A stretch of DNA of 64,000 nt from Mycolicibacterium chlorophenolicum (GTDB lineage: Bacteria > Actinomycetota > Actinomycetes > Mycobacteriales > Mycobacteriaceae). Position numbers and translations under genes: made by a program. Positions 26,697-37,508 of this stretch are shown here, piece after piece. The notes beneath the pieces are model-generated. The model saw only the letters and a program-made list of their open reading frames with translations. It had not been told where the DNA came from and searched no databases. Position 1 is the stretch's first letter. Each line of letters starts with the position of its first letter. Where the stretch lies: the NCBI RefSeq assembly GCF_001044235.1, contig NZ_JYNL01000020.1:363110-427109 (forward strand), read 5' to 3'.

Positions 26697-27569
26697 TTAA
26701 CGTGCGCACGCTGCCCACCATTCCTCGGAGAGTTCGCCCGCGGCCACCAGAACCGACGGTCCGCGCAGGTAGCTGGTGGCGTCGGTGATCGTCACGACGA
26801 CCTCGCCACCGGGGATGCGCACGGTCAGCGCACCGGTGGCCGCACCCTGGTGGGCCAGCGCGGCGACGGCCGCCGCGACGGTTCCGGTGCCGCAGGACCG
26901 GGTCTCCCCCACGCCGCGCTCGTGCACCCGCATCGACACCGCGCCGTCGGCGGGGGCGGTGAGGACCTCGACGTTCACCCCGTCGGGGAACTGCGCGGCG
27001 TCGAACGCGACCGGCGCCGCGACGTCGAGGGCCGCCAGCGCCCCGGTGCTCAGCGCAGGATCGACGCAGGCCAGGTGCGGGTTGCCGACGTCGACGGCCA
27101 GGCCGGTGAACGGGTGCCCGCCCACGGTCGCCGCGCCGGATCCGGTCACGTTGGCCTTGCCCATCTCGACGGTCACGTCGGCGCGCACCGCGTCGGCGGC
27201 GTGCAGCACCACCGGCCGCGGTCCCGCCAGCGAGCCGACCACGAACTCGGTGCGGGTTTCCAGCCCGCTGGCGCGCAGGTAGTGCGCGAACACCCGCACG
27301 CCGTTGCCGCACATCTGCGCGAGGGAACCGTCGGCGTTGCGGTAGTCCATGTACCAGTCGTCGTCGGCCAGGCCCTCGGGCAGCCGGTCGAACACGCCGG
27401 CGGCCCGGGCCGCGCCGGCAGTGGTGACCCGCAGCACCCCGTCAGCGCCCAGGCCCCGCCTGCGGTCGCACAGCGCGGCAACCGCGGCCGGCGCCAGCGC
27501 CAGCCCGGCGTCCAGGTCGGGCAGCACGACGAAGTCGTTCTGCGTCCCGTGCCCTTTGGCGAACCTCAC
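26697..27569 (-). CDS. dapF: Diaminopimelate epimerase
   Basis: A 290-residue DapF syntenic with Rv2726c. Both catalytic Cys are present, in MCGNGVRVF (about residue 88) and RSCGTGTVA (about residue 225), with substrate-binding GHGTQNDF at the start and GNPHLA in the middle. It converts LL-DAP to meso-DAP for lysine and peptidoglycan synthesis. A GTG start at 27569 gives the canonical [13 protein letters not shown]; longer versions overlap miaA. It starts 4 nt after the miaA stop, implying co-transcription. Confidence 0.93.
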   Translation of the reverse strand: MRFAKGHGTQNDFVVLPDLDAGLALAPAAVAALCDRRRGLGADGVLRVTTAGAARAAGVFDRLPEGLADDDWYMDYRNADGSLAQMCGNGVRVFAHYLRASGLETRTEFVVGSLAGPRPVVLHAADAVRADVTVEMGKANVTGSGAATVGGHPFTGLAVDVGNPHLACVDPALSTGALAALDVAAPVAFDAAQFPDGVNVEVLTAPADGAVSMRVHERGVGETRSCGTGTVAAAVAALAHQGAATGALTVRIPGGEVVVTITDATSYLRGPSVLVAAGELSEEWWAACAR

Positions 27570-27573
27570 GAGG

Positions 27574-28494
27574 TCAGGATACGTCGCGCCAGATCCCCAA
27601 GGCCGTTTCGGCGTTTCCGGCTGCGCCACCGTCGAGCCAGGTGATGCGGTGGTCGCGGCGGAACCAGGACCTCTGCCGACGCACGTACCGGCGGGTGCCC
27701 AGGAAGGTGGGCTCGCGCGCCGCGCTGCCGTCCCCACCGGCGTCCAGGTCGGCCAGCACCTGCGCGTAGCCCAGCGCGCGCGCCGCGGTGACGCCGTCGC
27801 GCAGGCCGCGGGCCTGCAGGGCGATGACCTCGTCGACCAGTCCGGCGTCGAACATGGTGTCGGTCCGGCGGGCCAGCCGCTGGTCGAGAACCTCGGTGGG
27901 CCAGTCCAATCCGATGATCGCGGTGTTCCAGCGGGGCGCTCCGATGGTCGGCGCCGACGCGGCGAACGGCCGGCCGGTCAGTTCGACGACCTCCAGTGCC
28001 CGCACGATGCGCCGGCCGTCGGTGGGCAGGATCGACGCCGCCGCGGCCGGGTCCACCCCCGCGAGTTCGCGGTGCAGTGCGGCGACCCCGACCTCGGCCA
28101 GCCGCGCCTCCCAGCGCGCCCGGACCGCCGGATCGGTGGCGGGAAACGACCATGCGTCGAGCAGCGACTGGATGTAGAGCATCGATCCGCCGACGATGAC
28201 GGGCACCGCCCCGCGCGCCGCGATCGCCTCGACATCGGCGGTCGCGGCCTGCTGGTAGCGGGCGACCGTCGCGGTCTCGGTGACGTCGAGGACGTCGAGT
28301 TGGTGGTGCGGGATTCCGCGCCGCTCGGCGACGGTGAGCTTCGCGGTGCCGATGTCCATGCCGCGGTAGAGCTGCATCGCGTCGGCGTTCACCACCTCGG
28401 CGGGCTGGTCCAGCAGGTCGGCGACGGCCAGCGCGAGCTCCGACTTGCCCGTTCCGGTCGGCCCGATGATGGCCAGCGGCCGCACCGCTGTCAC
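27574..28494 (-). CDS. miaA: tRNA dimethylallyltransferase
   Basis: A 306-residue MiaA syntenic with Rv2727c. P-loop [13 protein letters not shown] (about 12-24), substrate segments [17 protein letters not shown] and [13 protein letters not shown], and the C-terminal [14 protein letters not shown] basic motif are all present. It prenylates A37 of tRNAs reading UNN codons; MiaB, also in this window, then methylthiolates the same base. GTG start at 28494, overlapping the previous gene by 4 nt. Confidence 0.93.
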   Translation of the reverse strand: MTAVRPLAIIGPTGTGKSELALAVADLLDQPAEVVNADAMQLYRGMDIGTAKLTVAERRGIPHHQLDVLDVTETATVARYQQAATADVEAIAARGAVPVIVGGSMLYIQSLLDAWSFPATDPAVRARWEARLAEVGVAALHRELAGVDPAAAASILPTDGRRIVRALEVVELTGRPFAASAPTIGAPRWNTAIIGLDWPTEVLDQRLARRTDTMFDAGLVDEVIALQARGLRDGVTAARALGYAQVLADLDAGGDGSAAREPTFLGTRRYVRRQRSWFRRDHRITWLDGGAAGNAETALGIWRDVS

Positions 28495-29177
28495 GGTGTC
28501 CAGAGGCCGACGAAGTAGCCGACGCCGTAGGGCGCGCCGCGGTGGCGTTCCTCGGCCGTGCGCGGCGCCGGTTCGGCCAGCCCGGCCAGCACCTGGTAGG
28601 CGACCCGGCCGACGATCCCGTCGGGCAGCCCGGCCAGGTCGGCGACGTGCCCGGCGGCGAGCGCGCCGTCGAGCGCGGCCTGCACGGGCACCGAATCCGG
28701 GTCGTGACCGCCCGGGGCCGCCGCGGTCAGCGTGTTGGCGCCGTCGGCGACGACGAGCACCCCCACGGCTTCGTCGGTGCCGTCGAGTTCGGCGCGCAGG
28801 GCCCGCCCGGCGGTCAGCGCGGCCTGCGCCGGCGTGCCTGCGCCGAAGGCACGCACCTCGGCGACGGCCTCGGGGCGCGCGAGTCCGCGCAGCCACCCGG
28901 TGATCAGCGCGCACAGCGGGAGCGCGGTCGGCGCGCCCTCGGCGGTGCCGGACAGCCGGACCGGCACGTCGACGCCGTAGCCGGCGAAGGTGCCGACGGC
29001 GCCGGGCCCACTGACGCCGTCGGTCGCCGCGACGCCGACGGCCACCCAGCGCGGCGGAAGCGCGCCGGCGACGGCGATCGCGGCGGCCCGCAGATCGGCT
29101 GTCTCCGCGGCCGCGGCGCCGGCCAGCTCGGGCACCATCACGGGCGCCGACGGGACGATCGCGATGGCGCTCAGCAC
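28491..29177 (-). CDS. Conserved Ala-rich protein, class III extradiol dioxygenase-like fold (Rv2728c position)
   Basis: A 228-residue protein found immediately before miaA, as Rv2728c is. The N-terminus [16 protein letters not shown] and [12 protein letters not shown] with a C-terminal [11 protein letters not shown] resemble the LigB-like, subunit-B-type extradiol dioxygenase fold, but I do not see the full His/Glu iron site, so activity is doubtful. Very rich in Ala and Gly, cytosolic. It overlaps miaA by 4 nt, suggesting coupled translation. Confidence 0.7.
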   Translation of the reverse strand: MLSAIAIVPSAPVMVPELAGAAAAETADLRAAAIAVAGALPPRWVAVGVAATDGVSGPGAVGTFAGYGVDVPVRLSGTAEGAPTALPLCALITGWLRGLARPEAVAEVRAFGAGTPAQAALTAGRALRAELDGTDEAVGVLVVADGANTLTAAAPGGHDPDSVPVQAALDGALAAGHVADLAGLPDGIVGRVAYQVLAGLAEPAPRTAEERHRGAPYGVGYFVGLWTP

Positions 29178-29200
29178 GCCACCAACCTAGTCACAGCGAC

Positions 29201-30076
29201 TCAGGCGGGTTCGCGGGTGGCGGCTTCGCCGCGGGCCAGTGCCGCGGTGGCGACCACCATCACGGCCACGGCGGCGACCAGCGCAAAGACCCCTGTCTCC
29301 CCGGGCCGCAGCGTCTCCCCGAGCACGGCCACGCCCAGGGCGCTGGCGACGACCGGTTCGACGACCGTCATCGTCGGCAGCGAGGCCGTCAGCGCACCCG
29401 ACCGGAACGACGCCTGTTGCATCGCGGTGCCCGCGATCGCCACCGCCGCCCAGACGTACAGCTCGGGGGTGCTCAGCAGCGCGACGATGCCCGCCCAGCT
29501 CGTCACGTCCAGCCGGTCCACCACCGCCTTGGTCAGCACCGCGAACAGCCCCCACAGCCCGCCGGAGACCACGGCCAGCAGCACCGCGCTGACCGGGGGC
29601 GAGGCCATCTGGGCCCCGAGCAGACACAGCGCCAGCACCGGGCCGAGCACGGCGGCCACCCACAGCCAGGTGTGCAGCGATGCCCGCGACGCGCCGGCGG
29701 TCGGATCGCCGACCGTCACGATGACCGCGACGGCCGCGGCCAGCAGCGCCGCCCACAGCCACTGCCAGCGGGTCACCCGCCGACCCGCCAGCCGAGCGCT
29801 GATCGGCAGGGCGAACAGCAGCGATGTCACCAGCAGCGCCTGCACCAGCAGCACCGACCCCAGTCCCAGCGCTGCGGCCTGCAGCGCGAACCCGATCGCC
29901 GCGACGCCGCTGCCCAGCCACCACCGGCCGTCGCGCAACAACCGGCCGAACAGCTCGAGATGGCCGACGGGTTCATCGGTCACCTCGTGCGCGGACCGCT
30001 GATGGATGACGTCGCCGACGGCGATGAAGAACGCCGCGGCCAGCGCCAGCACCGCGGCGATGTCGGCCTTCGCCAT
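29201..30076 (-). CDS. DMT-superfamily-like integral membrane transporter (Rv2729c position)
   Basis: A 291-residue protein with about nine hydrophobic segments, the first at residues 4-22 (ALAAAFFIAVGDVIHQRSA). The regular pattern and the internal motif VEPVVASALGVAVLGETL are typical of EamA/DMT permeases. The substrate is unknown. ATG at 30076 starts right before the first span; the frame-extended start at 30112 adds an Arg-rich tail and is less likely. It is 23 nt upstream of the next gene on the same strand. Confidence 0.8.
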   Translation of the reverse strand: MAKADIAAVLALAAAFFIAVGDVIHQRSAHEVTDEPVGHLELFGRLLRDGRWWLGSGVAAIGFALQAAALGLGSVLLVQALLVTSLLFALPISARLAGRRVTRWQWLWAALLAAAVAVIVTVGDPTAGASRASLHTWLWVAAVLGPVLALCLLGAQMASPPVSAVLLAVVSGGLWGLFAVLTKAVVDRLDVTSWAGIVALLSTPELYVWAAVAIAGTAMQQASFRSGALTASLPTMTVVEPVVASALGVAVLGETLRPGETGVFALVAAVAVMVVATAALARGEAATREPA

Positions 30077-30248
30077 CGGCCAGCTCCTCCCCCGTCCGGA
30101 CGGTTTTCGCACCGAGCCTAGAGATCACCGGCGCCAAGGCGTGGGCGCAGCGCCGGGCAACCTGTTTGAATAGCGGTCGGAGCTTGTGAGGCGCCGCGCT
30201 GCGCGGCACGGTGCGCGGAGACCGCGCGGAGGACATGAGGTAACTGAC

Positions 30249-31631
30249 ATGACGATCACCGAACCCGGCGGATCCTCCGAGGCCGGGCAGCAGGAACCGG
30301 ATCCCACGCCGTCGCCGGCGCCGACTCCCGGTCCGTCCTCCGCCCGCCCGAAACCGGGGCCGGCGCGCCCCGGCCCGCGCCCGGCGCCGCCGGTGGCCGC
30401 GGCGGCGGTCGCAGCGGTGCCGTCCAGCGATCCGCACCGGTTCGGTCGCGTCGACCCGGACGGCACGGTGTGGTTGATCACCGCGGCGGGCGAACGCACG
30501 ATCGGTTCGTGGCAGGCCGGCGACGCCGAGGCCGCCTACGTGCATTTCGGCCGCCGCTTCGATGACCTGCAGACCGAGGTGGTGCTGCTCGAACGCCGGT
30601 TGGCGTCGGGATCGGGCGACGCCCGCAAGATCCGGTCGGCCGCCTCGGCGCTGGCCGAGAGCCTGCCTGAGGCGCACGTGCTCGGCGACGTGGACGCGCT
30701 GGCAGCCCGGCTCGCGGCGATCGTCGAGCAGGCCGAGGGCGCCTCGCAGGAGGAGAAGGCCAAACGCGAGGAGTTCCGGGCGCAGCAGACGGCCCGCAAG
30801 GAGGCGCTGGCCGCGGAGGCGGAGGAACTGGCCGCCACCGCGTCGCAGTGGAAGGCCGCGGGCGACCGGCTGCGGGCGATCCTCGACGAGTGGAAGACGA
30901 TCAGCGGTGTCGACCGCAAGACCGACGACGCGCTGTGGAAGCGGTACTCGGCGGCGCGCGAGACGTTCAACCGGCGCCGCGGCTCGCATTTCGCCGAGCT
31001 CGACCGCGAACGCGCCGGCGCCCGGCAGGCCAAGGAGGCGCTGTGCGTGCGCGCCGAGGAGCTGTGCGATTCGACCGACTGGGGTGCCACCTCGGCGGTC
31101 TTCCGCGACCTGCTCGGCGAGTGGAAGGCCGCGGGCCGGGCCGCCAAGGACGTCGACGACGCGCTGTGGCAGCGGTTCAAGAGCGCCCAGGACCGGTTCT
31201 TCTCCGCCCGTAACGCCGCGACCGCGGAGCGGGACGCCGAGTTCCGCGCGAACGCCGACGCGAAAGAGGCCCTGCTGGTCGAGGCGGAACGGCTCGATCC
31301 CGCTGACCGTGACGCGTCGCGGGCGGCGTTGCGCGCGATCGGCGACAAGTGGGACGCGATCGGCAAGGTGCCGCGGGAGCGCGCCGCCGAGCTGGAGCGG
31401 CGGATGCGCGCGGTGGAGAAGAAGATCCGCGACGCGCCGACCGGCGGGGTGGACCCCGAGGCGCAGGCCCGCGCCGACCAGTTCCGGGAACGCGCCGAAC
31501 AGTTCGAACGCCAGGCGGAGAAGGCCGAGGCGGCGGGCCGCACGAAGGACGCCGAGCAGGCACGCGCGAACGCAGAACAGTGGCGTCAGTGGGCCGAGGC
31601 GGCCGCGGACGCGCTGGGCAGGAAGCGTTAG
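30249..31631 (+). CDS. DUF349 coiled-coil protein (Rv2731 position)
   Basis: A 460-residue protein. Residues 1-60 are Pro/Ala-rich and disordered; residues 60-95 form a short strand-rich segment ([20 protein letters not shown]); the remainder is almost wholly helical with repeated DUF349 units, seen as [14 protein letters not shown]...[13 protein letters not shown] and [11 protein letters not shown]...[13 protein letters not shown]. The C-terminus is a charged coiled coil. Function unknown; DUF349 proteins are associated with ribosome and stress functions only by inference. It is convergent with the next gene, 3 nt apart. Confidence 0.82.
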   Translation: MTITEPGGSSEAGQQEPDPTPSPAPTPGPSSARPKPGPARPGPRPAPPVAAAAVAAVPSSDPHRFGRVDPDGTVWLITAAGERTIGSWQAGDAEAAYVHFGRRFDDLQTEVVLLERRLASGSGDARKIRSAASALAESLPEAHVLGDVDALAARLAAIVEQAEGASQEEKAKREEFRAQQTARKEALAAEAEELAATASQWKAAGDRLRAILDEWKTISGVDRKTDDALWKRYSAARETFNRRRGSHFAELDRERAGARQAKEALCVRAEELCDSTDWGATSAVFRDLLGEWKAAGRAAKDVDDALWQRFKSAQDRFFSARNAATAERDAEFRANADAKEALLVEAERLDPADRDASRAALRAIGDKWDAIGKVPRERAAELERRMRAVEKKIRDAPTGGVDPEAQARADQFRERAEQFERQAEKAEAAGRTKDAEQARANAEQWRQWAEAAADALGRKR

Positions 31632-31634
31632 CGG

Positions 31635-32225
31635 CTAGGACGCGGGCGGCTCGTCGTCGCCGAAGCGGTCGAGCAGTCCCTTGCGGTCACGCTCGGCGGT
31701 AAGCCGTCGGCGGTGTTCCTCGGTGGCCAGTTGCAGCGCGCTTCGGGCGGCGACCACGCGGGCCCAGTGATAGGCCAGCAGGATCATCGCGAACCACGCG
31801 ATGAGCAGCCCGATCCCGGGGCCGGGGTACTGCGAGGCGGCGGTCTGGCGCGACCACACCGCGAGCAACCCCAGGAACGACGCGACGGTCGATCCGGCCA
31901 GCGCGATCCAGGCCAGCGCCCACCGCCGGGTCAGCAGCGCCAGGATGGAGAAGCCGCCGCCGAAGACCAGGGCCAGCCAGGCGAACACCCGATGCGGCAG
32001 CGCGATGCCGCTGGCGTGCGCGGCGTCGGAGCCGACCAGCACGTCGAGCCCGCGGGCGTCGCCGGCGTGCGGCAGCACCAGCGTGGTCAGCAGCGCGAAC
32101 ACGAAGATCGCGATGGCCAGCGCGCGGGGGCCGGGATCGATCTCGCGGGCGATGCGGCGTTCGGCGGCTTCGATGTCCTCCCGGAGGTAATCGAAGTCGT
32201 CGTCGCGGCGGGGTTCCTCGCTCAT
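31635..32225 (-). CDS. Conserved membrane protein (Rv2732c position)
   Basis: A 196-residue protein. An acidic N-terminal helix ([20 protein letters not shown]) precedes four hydrophobic segments at about 36-54, 80-98, 104-124 and 132-152, then a charged cytosolic helix [20 protein letters not shown]. It overlaps miaB by 4 nt (ATGA), so the two are coupled. No functional motif is recognised. Confidence 0.8.
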   Translation of the reverse strand: MSEEPRRDDDFDYLREDIEAAERRIAREIDPGPRALAIAIFVFALLTTLVLPHAGDARGLDVLVGSDAAHASGIALPHRVFAWLALVFGGGFSILALLTRRWALAWIALAGSTVASFLGLLAVWSRQTAASQYPGPGIGLLIAWFAMILLAYHWARVVAARSALQLATEEHRRRLTAERDRKGLLDRFGDDEPPAS

Positions 32226-33763
32226 CGGGCACACCCGCCGGTCGGCTGCACCGGGGCGGGGACGCCGATCGACGGCATGCCGAGGCCGACGCCGGTGCGG
32301 GGCCGCTGTCCGGCCGCGTGCGCGTCGCCGGCGCGGGTGGTGCGGTGCGTGATCGGCCCGGTGTCGGCGATCAGGTGGTGCGGCGCGGCTCCGGTCACGG
32401 TGGTCACGACGACGTCGCCGGGCCGGATCCGGTCCGCGTTCGGGCCGGGGGCGAAGTGCACAAGCCTGCCGTCGCGGGCGCGGCCGGACATCCGGGCCGT
32501 GGCGGCGTCCTTGCGCCCCTCGCCGGTGGCGACCAGCACCTCGACCGTCCGACCGACCTGCGCGACGTTCTCCTCCAGCGAGATTCTCTCCTGCAGCTCG
32601 ATCAGCCGCTGATAGCGTTGCGACACAACTTCTTTCGGGATCTGACCGGGCAGTTCCGCGGCGGGTGTGCCGGGGCGCTTGCTGTACTGGAAGGTGAACG
32701 CGCTGGCGAAGCGCGCGGCCGCCACGACGTCGAGGGTGGCCTGGAAGTCCTCCTCGGTCTCCCCCGGGAACCCGACGATCAGATCGGTGGTGATCGCGGC
32801 GTGCGGAAGGGCGGCGCGCACGCGGTCGATGATGCCGAGGTACCTGTCCGCCCGGTAGGAGCGCCGCATCGCGCGCAGGATGCGGTCCGAACCCGACTGC
32901 AGCGGCATGTGCAGGGTCGGGCACACGTTGGGGGTCTCGGCCATGGCGTCGATGACGTCGTCGGTGAACTCCGCCGGGTGCGGCGAGGTGAAGCGCACCC
33001 GCTCGAGTCCGTCGATCCGCCCGCACGCGCGCAGCAACTTCGCGAACGCGCCGCGGTCACGGGGCTGGTCCGGGTCGGCGAAGGAGACCCCATAGGCGTT
33101 GACGTTCTGACCGAGCAGCGTGATCTCGAGCACGCCCTGGTCGACCAGGGACTGCACCTCGGCCAGCACGTCACCGGGCCTGCGGTCCACCTCCTTGCCG
33201 CGCAGCGACGGCACGATACAGAACGTGCAGGTGTTGTTGCATCCGACCGAGACGGAAACCCAAGCCGCATAAGCCGATTCGCGACTCGCAGGCAGGGCGG
33301 AGGGGAATTCCTGCAGCGCTTCGGCGATCTCGACCTGGGCGACGCGGTTGTGCCGGGCCCGGTCCAGCAGGGCGGGCAGCGAGCCGATGTTGTGCGTGCC
33401 GAACACGACGTCGACCCATGGAGCCTTGGTCAGCACGGTGTCGCGGTCCTTCTGCGCCAGGCATCCGCCGACGGCGATCTGCATGGCCGGGTCGGCCTGT
33501 TTGCGCGGCGCGAGATGGCTGAGGTTGCCGTAGAGCTTGTTGTCGGCGTTCTCGCGCACCGCGCAGGTGTTGAACACCACGATGTCGGCGTCGGTTCCCT
33601 CGTCGGCCCGCCGGTAACCGGCCTCCTCGAGCAGGCCGGCGAGCCGCTCGGAGTCGTGCACGTTCATCTGGCAGCCGTACGTGCGGACCTGGAAGGTGCG
33701 CGCAGCCGACCCGGTCACCGCCGAGTCGTCGGGCCTGCTCACCACCGAAGTCACGGCCACCAT
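32222..33763 (-). CDS. miaB: tRNA-2-methylthio-N6-dimethylallyladenosine synthase MiaB
   Basis: A 513-residue radical-SAM methylthiotransferase syntenic with Rv2733c. The N-terminal UPF0004 domain holds the auxiliary cluster Cys in [25 protein letters not shown] and VGGCLAQKD; the radical-SAM motif is [16 protein letters not shown]; a TRAM domain follows near 400-460. The last about 50 residues, past the TRAM domain, are a Pro/Gly-rich tail. It adds the ms2 group to i6A37 of tRNA, completing what miaA starts. Confidence 0.92.
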   Translation of the reverse strand: MVAVTSVVSRPDDSAVTGSAARTFQVRTYGCQMNVHDSERLAGLLEEAGYRRADEGTDADIVVFNTCAVRENADNKLYGNLSHLAPRKQADPAMQIAVGGCLAQKDRDTVLTKAPWVDVVFGTHNIGSLPALLDRARHNRVAQVEIAEALQEFPSALPASRESAYAAWVSVSVGCNNTCTFCIVPSLRGKEVDRRPGDVLAEVQSLVDQGVLEITLLGQNVNAYGVSFADPDQPRDRGAFAKLLRACGRIDGLERVRFTSPHPAEFTDDVIDAMAETPNVCPTLHMPLQSGSDRILRAMRRSYRADRYLGIIDRVRAALPHAAITTDLIVGFPGETEEDFQATLDVVAAARFASAFTFQYSKRPGTPAAELPGQIPKEVVSQRYQRLIELQERISLEENVAQVGRTVEVLVATGEGRKDAATARMSGRARDGRLVHFAPGPNADRIRPGDVVVTTVTGAAPHHLIADTGPITHRTTRAGDAHAAGQRPRTGVGLGMPSIGVPAPVQPTGGCAR

Positions 33764-33845
33764 CCTACGGCGGGGCGCGACGGCCCCCGCACCGGCGAGT
33801 ACCCGGCGGATTGCCGAGTTCGGAGCATGCTGGGCGTTCCCTGGG

Positions 33846-33851
33846 TAAGGT
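33846..33851 (+). promoter_or_regulatory. -10 element (TAAGGT) upstream of the glutamate-type importer
   Basis: TAAGGT ends 9 nt before the ATG at 33860, predicting a leaderless or near-leaderless transcript for the four-gene importer operon. Confidence 0.45.
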
Positions 33852-33859
33852 CAGCACCC

Positions 33860-34621
33860 ATGGAGAGCCCCAGGGAGTCCCCTGACGTGCCGATGATCTC
33901 GATGAAGGCGGTCAACAAGCACTTCGGCTCCCTGCACGTGCTGCAGGACATCGACCTCGAGGTCGGCAAGGGACAGGTCATCGTCGTCATCGGGCCGTCC
34001 GGTTCGGGCAAATCGACGTTGTGCCGCACCATCAATCGGCTCGAGACCATCGATTCGGGAACGATCGCGATCGACGGTCAGACGCTGCCCGCGGAGGGCC
34101 GCAAACTCGCGCAACTGCGCAGCGACGTCGGCATGGTGTTCCAGTCGTTCAACCTGTTCGCGCACAAGACGATCGTCGAGAACGTGATGCTGGCCCCGAT
34201 GAAGGTGCGCAAGAAGAACAAGGGCGAGGCGCACGCGGCGGCGATGAAGCTGCTCGAGCGGGTGGGGGTGGCCAACCAGGCCGACAAGTACCCCGCCCAG
34301 TTGTCGGGTGGTCAGCAGCAGCGCGTGGCGATCGCACGGTCCCTGGCGATGAGCCCGAAGGTGATGCTGTTCGACGAACCCACCAGCGCGCTGGACCCGG
34401 AGATGATCAACGAGGTCCTCTCGGTGATGACCGACCTCGCCGCCGAGGGCATGACGATGCTGGTGGTCACCCACGAGATGGGCTTCGCGCGCCGGGCCGC
34501 CAACCGCGTGGTGTTCATGGCCGACGGTGCGATCGTCGAGGATGCCGAACCCGCCCAGTTCTTCGACCACCCGACCTCGGACCGCGCCAAAGACTTCCTC
34601 GGCAAGATCCTTCATCACTGA
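33860..34621 (+). CDS. gluA: Glutamate-type ABC transporter ATP-binding protein
   Basis: A 253-residue ABC ATPase with Walker [26 protein letters not shown], signature [19 protein letters not shown], Walker [15 protein letters not shown] and switch [11 protein letters not shown]. Gene order ATPase-binding protein-permease-permease is that of the corynebacterial gluABCD glutamate importer, from which I take the symbol. It has two divergent permease partners downstream, unlike the single-permease importer at 5527. Confidence 0.85.
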   Translation: MESPRESPDVPMISMKAVNKHFGSLHVLQDIDLEVGKGQVIVVIGPSGSGKSTLCRTINRLETIDSGTIAIDGQTLPAEGRKLAQLRSDVGMVFQSFNLFAHKTIVENVMLAPMKVRKKNKGEAHAAAMKLLERVGVANQADKYPAQLSGGQQQRVAIARSLAMSPKVMLFDEPTSALDPEMINEVLSVMTDLAAEGMTMLVVTHEMGFARRAANRVVFMADGAIVEDAEPAQFFDHPTSDRAKDFLGKILHH

Positions 34622-34643
34622 CCCTCGAAAGGACCCTCACATC

Positions 34644-35471
34644 ATGCGTCTTTCCTCGCGCGCCGCTGCCGCGCTCGCCCTGGCTGTCGCCCTCCCCTTC
34701 GCCGCGACCGCCTGCGGGGGTGGCGACAGCGGGGGAAGCGGCGGCGGTGGCGGCGGTGACACCATCACCATCGGCACCAAGTTCGATCAGCCCGGCCTCG
34801 GGATGAAGAATCCCGACGGCACGATGAGCGGCTTCGATGTCGACGTGGCCACCTATGTCGCCAAGGAGCTGGGCTACGCGCCCGACAAGATCGAGTGGAA
34901 GGAATCGCCGTCGGCGCAGCGCGAGAACCTGATCCAGAACGATCAGGTCACCTTCATCGCCGCGACCTATTCGATCACCGACGCCCGCAAGGAGAAGGTC
35001 TCCTTCGCCGGCCCGTACCTGATCACCGGCCAGAGCCTGCTGGTCCGGTCGGACAACAACGACATCACCGGCAAGGCCTCGCTGGAGAACAAGATCCTGT
35101 GCTCGGTGTCGGGCTCCACACCGGCGCAGAAGATCAAGGACGAGTACCCCAAGGTCCAGCTGCAGCAATACGACACCTACTCGGCGTGCGTCGAGGCGCT
35201 CAAGAACGGTGCGGTGGACGCCGTCACCACCGACGAGGTCATCCTCGCCGGCTACGCCGCGCAGAGCCCCGGCGCGTTCAAGATCGTCGGCGAGCCGTTC
35301 TCCGAGGAGCGCTACGGCATCGGCCTGAAGAAAGACGACACCGAGCTGCAGACCAAGATCAACGACGCGCTGAAGAAGATGGAGGACAGCGGCGCCTGGA
35401 AGGCCGCGTTCGACAAGAACCTCGGCCCGGCCGGTATCACCGCGCCCGCGCCGCCGCCGCTCGACAAGTAG
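34644..35471 (+). CDS. gluB: Glutamate-type ABC transporter substrate-binding lipoprotein
   Basis: A 275-residue family 3 binding protein. The lipobox is AATACGG (Cys about 24), followed by a Gly/Ser linker. Mature features: ITIGTKFDQPGLGMKN, GFDVDVATYVAKELGY, VTFIAATYSITDARKEKVSF, FAGPYLITGQSLLV and TTDEVILAGYAAQ. Two Cys (NKILCSVSG and TYSACVEAL) could form a disulfide, as in actinobacterial glutamate binding proteins. It ends with a Pro-rich tail. RBS-like GAAAGGA upstream. Confidence 0.85.
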   Translation: MRLSSRAAAALALAVALPFAATACGGGDSGGSGGGGGGDTITIGTKFDQPGLGMKNPDGTMSGFDVDVATYVAKELGYAPDKIEWKESPSAQRENLIQNDQVTFIAATYSITDARKEKVSFAGPYLITGQSLLVRSDNNDITGKASLENKILCSVSGSTPAQKIKDEYPKVQLQQYDTYSACVEALKNGAVDAVTTDEVILAGYAAQSPGAFKIVGEPFSEERYGIGLKKDDTELQTKINDALKKMEDSGAWKAAFDKNLGPAGITAPAPPPLDK

Positions 35472-35492
35472 TCGGCCGGGGCCCGCGCCGCA

Positions 35493-36173
35493 GTGGAGAT
35501 TTTCACCGAGTACCGCGCCGAGATCTTCGCCGCGTTCTGGACGACGATCCAGCTGACGGTGTATTCGGCGATCGGAGCGCTGGTGGTGGGCACGGGGCTG
35601 GCCGCGATGCGGCTGGCCCCGGTACCGATGCTGAACTGGCTCGGCACCGCCTACGTCAACATCGTGCGCAACACGCCGCTCACGCTGATCGTGCTGTTCT
35701 GCTCGTTCGGGCTGGCGCAGACGTTGGGCATCACGCTGGCCAGCCGGACCTCGCCGACGTTCATCGCGGACAGCGGGTTCCGGCTGGCGGTGCTCGGATT
35801 CACCGTCTACACGGCGTCGTTCGTATGTGAGACGGTGCGGTCCGGGGTCAACACCGTGCCACTCGGCCAGGCCGAGGCAGCCCGGTCGCTGGGGCTGACG
35901 TTCTCGCAGAACCTGCGGATCGTGTTGCTGCCGCAGGCTTTTCGTGCCGTCGTCATCCCGCTGGGGTCGGTGCTCATCGCGCTGACGAAGAACACCACGA
36001 TCGCCTCGGCGATCGGGGTGGCCGAGGCGGCGCTGCTGATGAAGGAGATGATCGAGAACACCGCCGCGGTGCTGGTGGTGGGCTCGATCTTCGCGTTCGG
36101 ATTCGTGATCCTCACGCTGCCGCTGGGACTGCTGTTCGGGTGGCTGGGCCGGCGATTGGCGGTGGCTCGGTGA
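35493..36173 (+). CDS. gluC: Glutamate-type ABC transporter permease 1
   Basis: A 226-residue permease with five spans and the docking loop GQAEAARSLGLTFSQNLRI followed by VLLPQAFRAV. IVRNTPLTLIVLFCSF is the conserved NTP(L) stretch of the amino-acid permease subfamily. The start is a GTG, giving VEIFTEYRAEIFAAFW. It likely forms a heterodimer with the next gene product. Confidence 0.85.
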   Translation: MEIFTEYRAEIFAAFWTTIQLTVYSAIGALVVGTGLAAMRLAPVPMLNWLGTAYVNIVRNTPLTLIVLFCSFGLAQTLGITLASRTSPTFIADSGFRLAVLGFTVYTASFVCETVRSGVNTVPLGQAEAARSLGLTFSQNLRIVLLPQAFRAVVIPLGSVLIALTKNTTIASAIGVAEAALLMKEMIENTAAVLVVGSIFAFGFVILTLPLGLLFGWLGRRLAVAR

Positions 36174-36201
36174 CGGGCGCTCGCGCGAAGAACGGATCAA
36201 C

Positions 36202-37080
36202 ATGACGGGGTCGTCGGTTCTCTTCGACGCGCCGGGGCCGCGCGCCCGGGTGCGCAACCGAGTGATCTCGGCGGTCACCGTGATCGTGGTGGTCGCGGTG
36301 GCGTGGCTCGTCTACACCCGGTTGGAGGCGAAGGGACAGCTGACCGCCGCGAAGTGGGAGCCGTTCCTGACCGGGAACCTGTGGCGGACCTACATCCTGC
36401 CGGGCATCGAGGGCACGCTGACCGCGGCCGCGGTGTCGATCGCGCTGGCGCTGGTGCTGGGCTTCGTGCTGGGCGTGGGCCGACTCTCGAGGAACATCGT
36501 CCTCCGCTGGGTGTCGTCGGTGATCGTGGAGTTCTTCCGCGCGGTGCCGGTGCTGATCATGATGATCTTCGCCTACTTCCTCTACGCCAACTACGACGTG
36601 TTCCCGTCGAAGCATCTGGCGCTGGCCGGCGTCATCACCGGGCTGACGCTGTACAACGGCGCGGTGATCGCCGAGATCGTGCGGGCGGGCGTGCACGCGC
36701 TGCCGAAGGGTCAGGCCGAGGCCGCGTCCGCGCTGGGGCTCACCTCCGGGCAGACGATGCGATCGATCCTGCTCCCCCAGGCGGTCACGTCGATGCTGCC
36801 GGTGCTGATCTCCCAGGTCGTCGTCGTGCTCAAGGACACCGCGCTGGGCTACCAGATCACGTTCGTGGAGCTGGTGCGCCAAGGCACCAATGTCGGCTCG
36901 TCGTACGGCAATTACATCCCGGCGCTGATCGTGATCGCGCTGCTGATGATCAGTCTGAACTTCGCGCTGTCGTGGTTGGCGACCAAGCTGGAGGCCCGGA
37001 TGAGGCGCTCCCGCAAGGGGCCCGCGCCGATGGAGGCCGAACCGCTGGAGTTCCAGGGCGACCGCAGCCGCGGCGTGTGA
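36202..37080 (+). CDS. gluD: Glutamate-type ABC transporter permease 2
   Basis: A 292-residue permease; an N-terminal span (about 20-42) precedes the five-span core. EFFRAVPVLIMMIFAY is the conserved segment and the docking loop is GQAEAASALGLTSGQTMRSI-LLPQAV. A basic C-terminal tail of about 30 residues is present. Its stop overlaps the start of the following DUF1622 gene (GTGA), tying that small protein to the operon. Confidence 0.85.
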   Translation: MTGSSVLFDAPGPRARVRNRVISAVTVIVVVAVAWLVYTRLEAKGQLTAAKWEPFLTGNLWRTYILPGIEGTLTAAAVSIALALVLGFVLGVGRLSRNIVLRWVSSVIVEFFRAVPVLIMMIFAYFLYANYDVFPSKHLALAGVITGLTLYNGAVIAEIVRAGVHALPKGQAEAASALGLTSGQTMRSILLPQAVTSMLPVLISQVVVVLKDTALGYQITFVELVRQGTNVGSSYGNYIPALIVIALLMISLNFALSWLATKLEARMRRSRKGPAPMEAEPLEFQGDRSRGV

Positions 37081-37508
37081 CCGAACCGGCGATGACGAGC
37101 TCCCTGGTCGCGATCGACATCCTGCCGGAGTCGGCGCTGCGGTCGATGGTCGACGTCATGGTGCGCTTGATCGAGGCGTGCGGCGCGGTCGTCATCATGA
37201 TCGGCGCCGTGGTGGCGATCGTGAAGTTCGCCGCCGCGCTGACCCGCCGCGACATCAACCAGTTCTCCGCGGTACGCCTGTCCCTCGCCCGTTTCCTGGT
37301 GCTGGGGCTGGAATTCCAGCTCGCCGCCGACGTGTTGCGGACCGCCATCTCACCGTCGTTCGCCGAGATCGGCAAGCTGGCGGCGATCGCGGCCATCCGC
37401 ACGGTGCTCAACTACTTCCTCAACCGCGAGATCGCCCAGGAGCAGCGGGAGGTCGAGTCGCTCCGGCAACCGCCCCGCCCCGCGTCCGGCGGCTCGTCGG
37501 TCCCGTGA
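37077..37508 (+). CDS. DUF1622 small membrane protein
   Basis: A 143-residue protein with spans at about 25-52 and 75-95. The features VRLIEACGAVVIMIGAVVA, VRLSLARFLVLGLEFQLAADVLRTA and IRTVLNYFLNREI are those of DUF1622. Function unknown. The GTG at 37077 overlaps the gluD stop by 4 nt; an internal ATG at 37092 is possible. Coupling with the importer suggests an accessory role, but this is inference. Confidence 0.75.
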   Translation: MTEPAMTSSLVAIDILPESALRSMVDVMVRLIEACGAVVIMIGAVVAIVKFAAALTRRDINQFSAVRLSLARFLVLGLEFQLAADVLRTAISPSFAEIGKLAAIAAIRTVLNYFLNREIAQEQREVESLRQPPRPASGGSSVP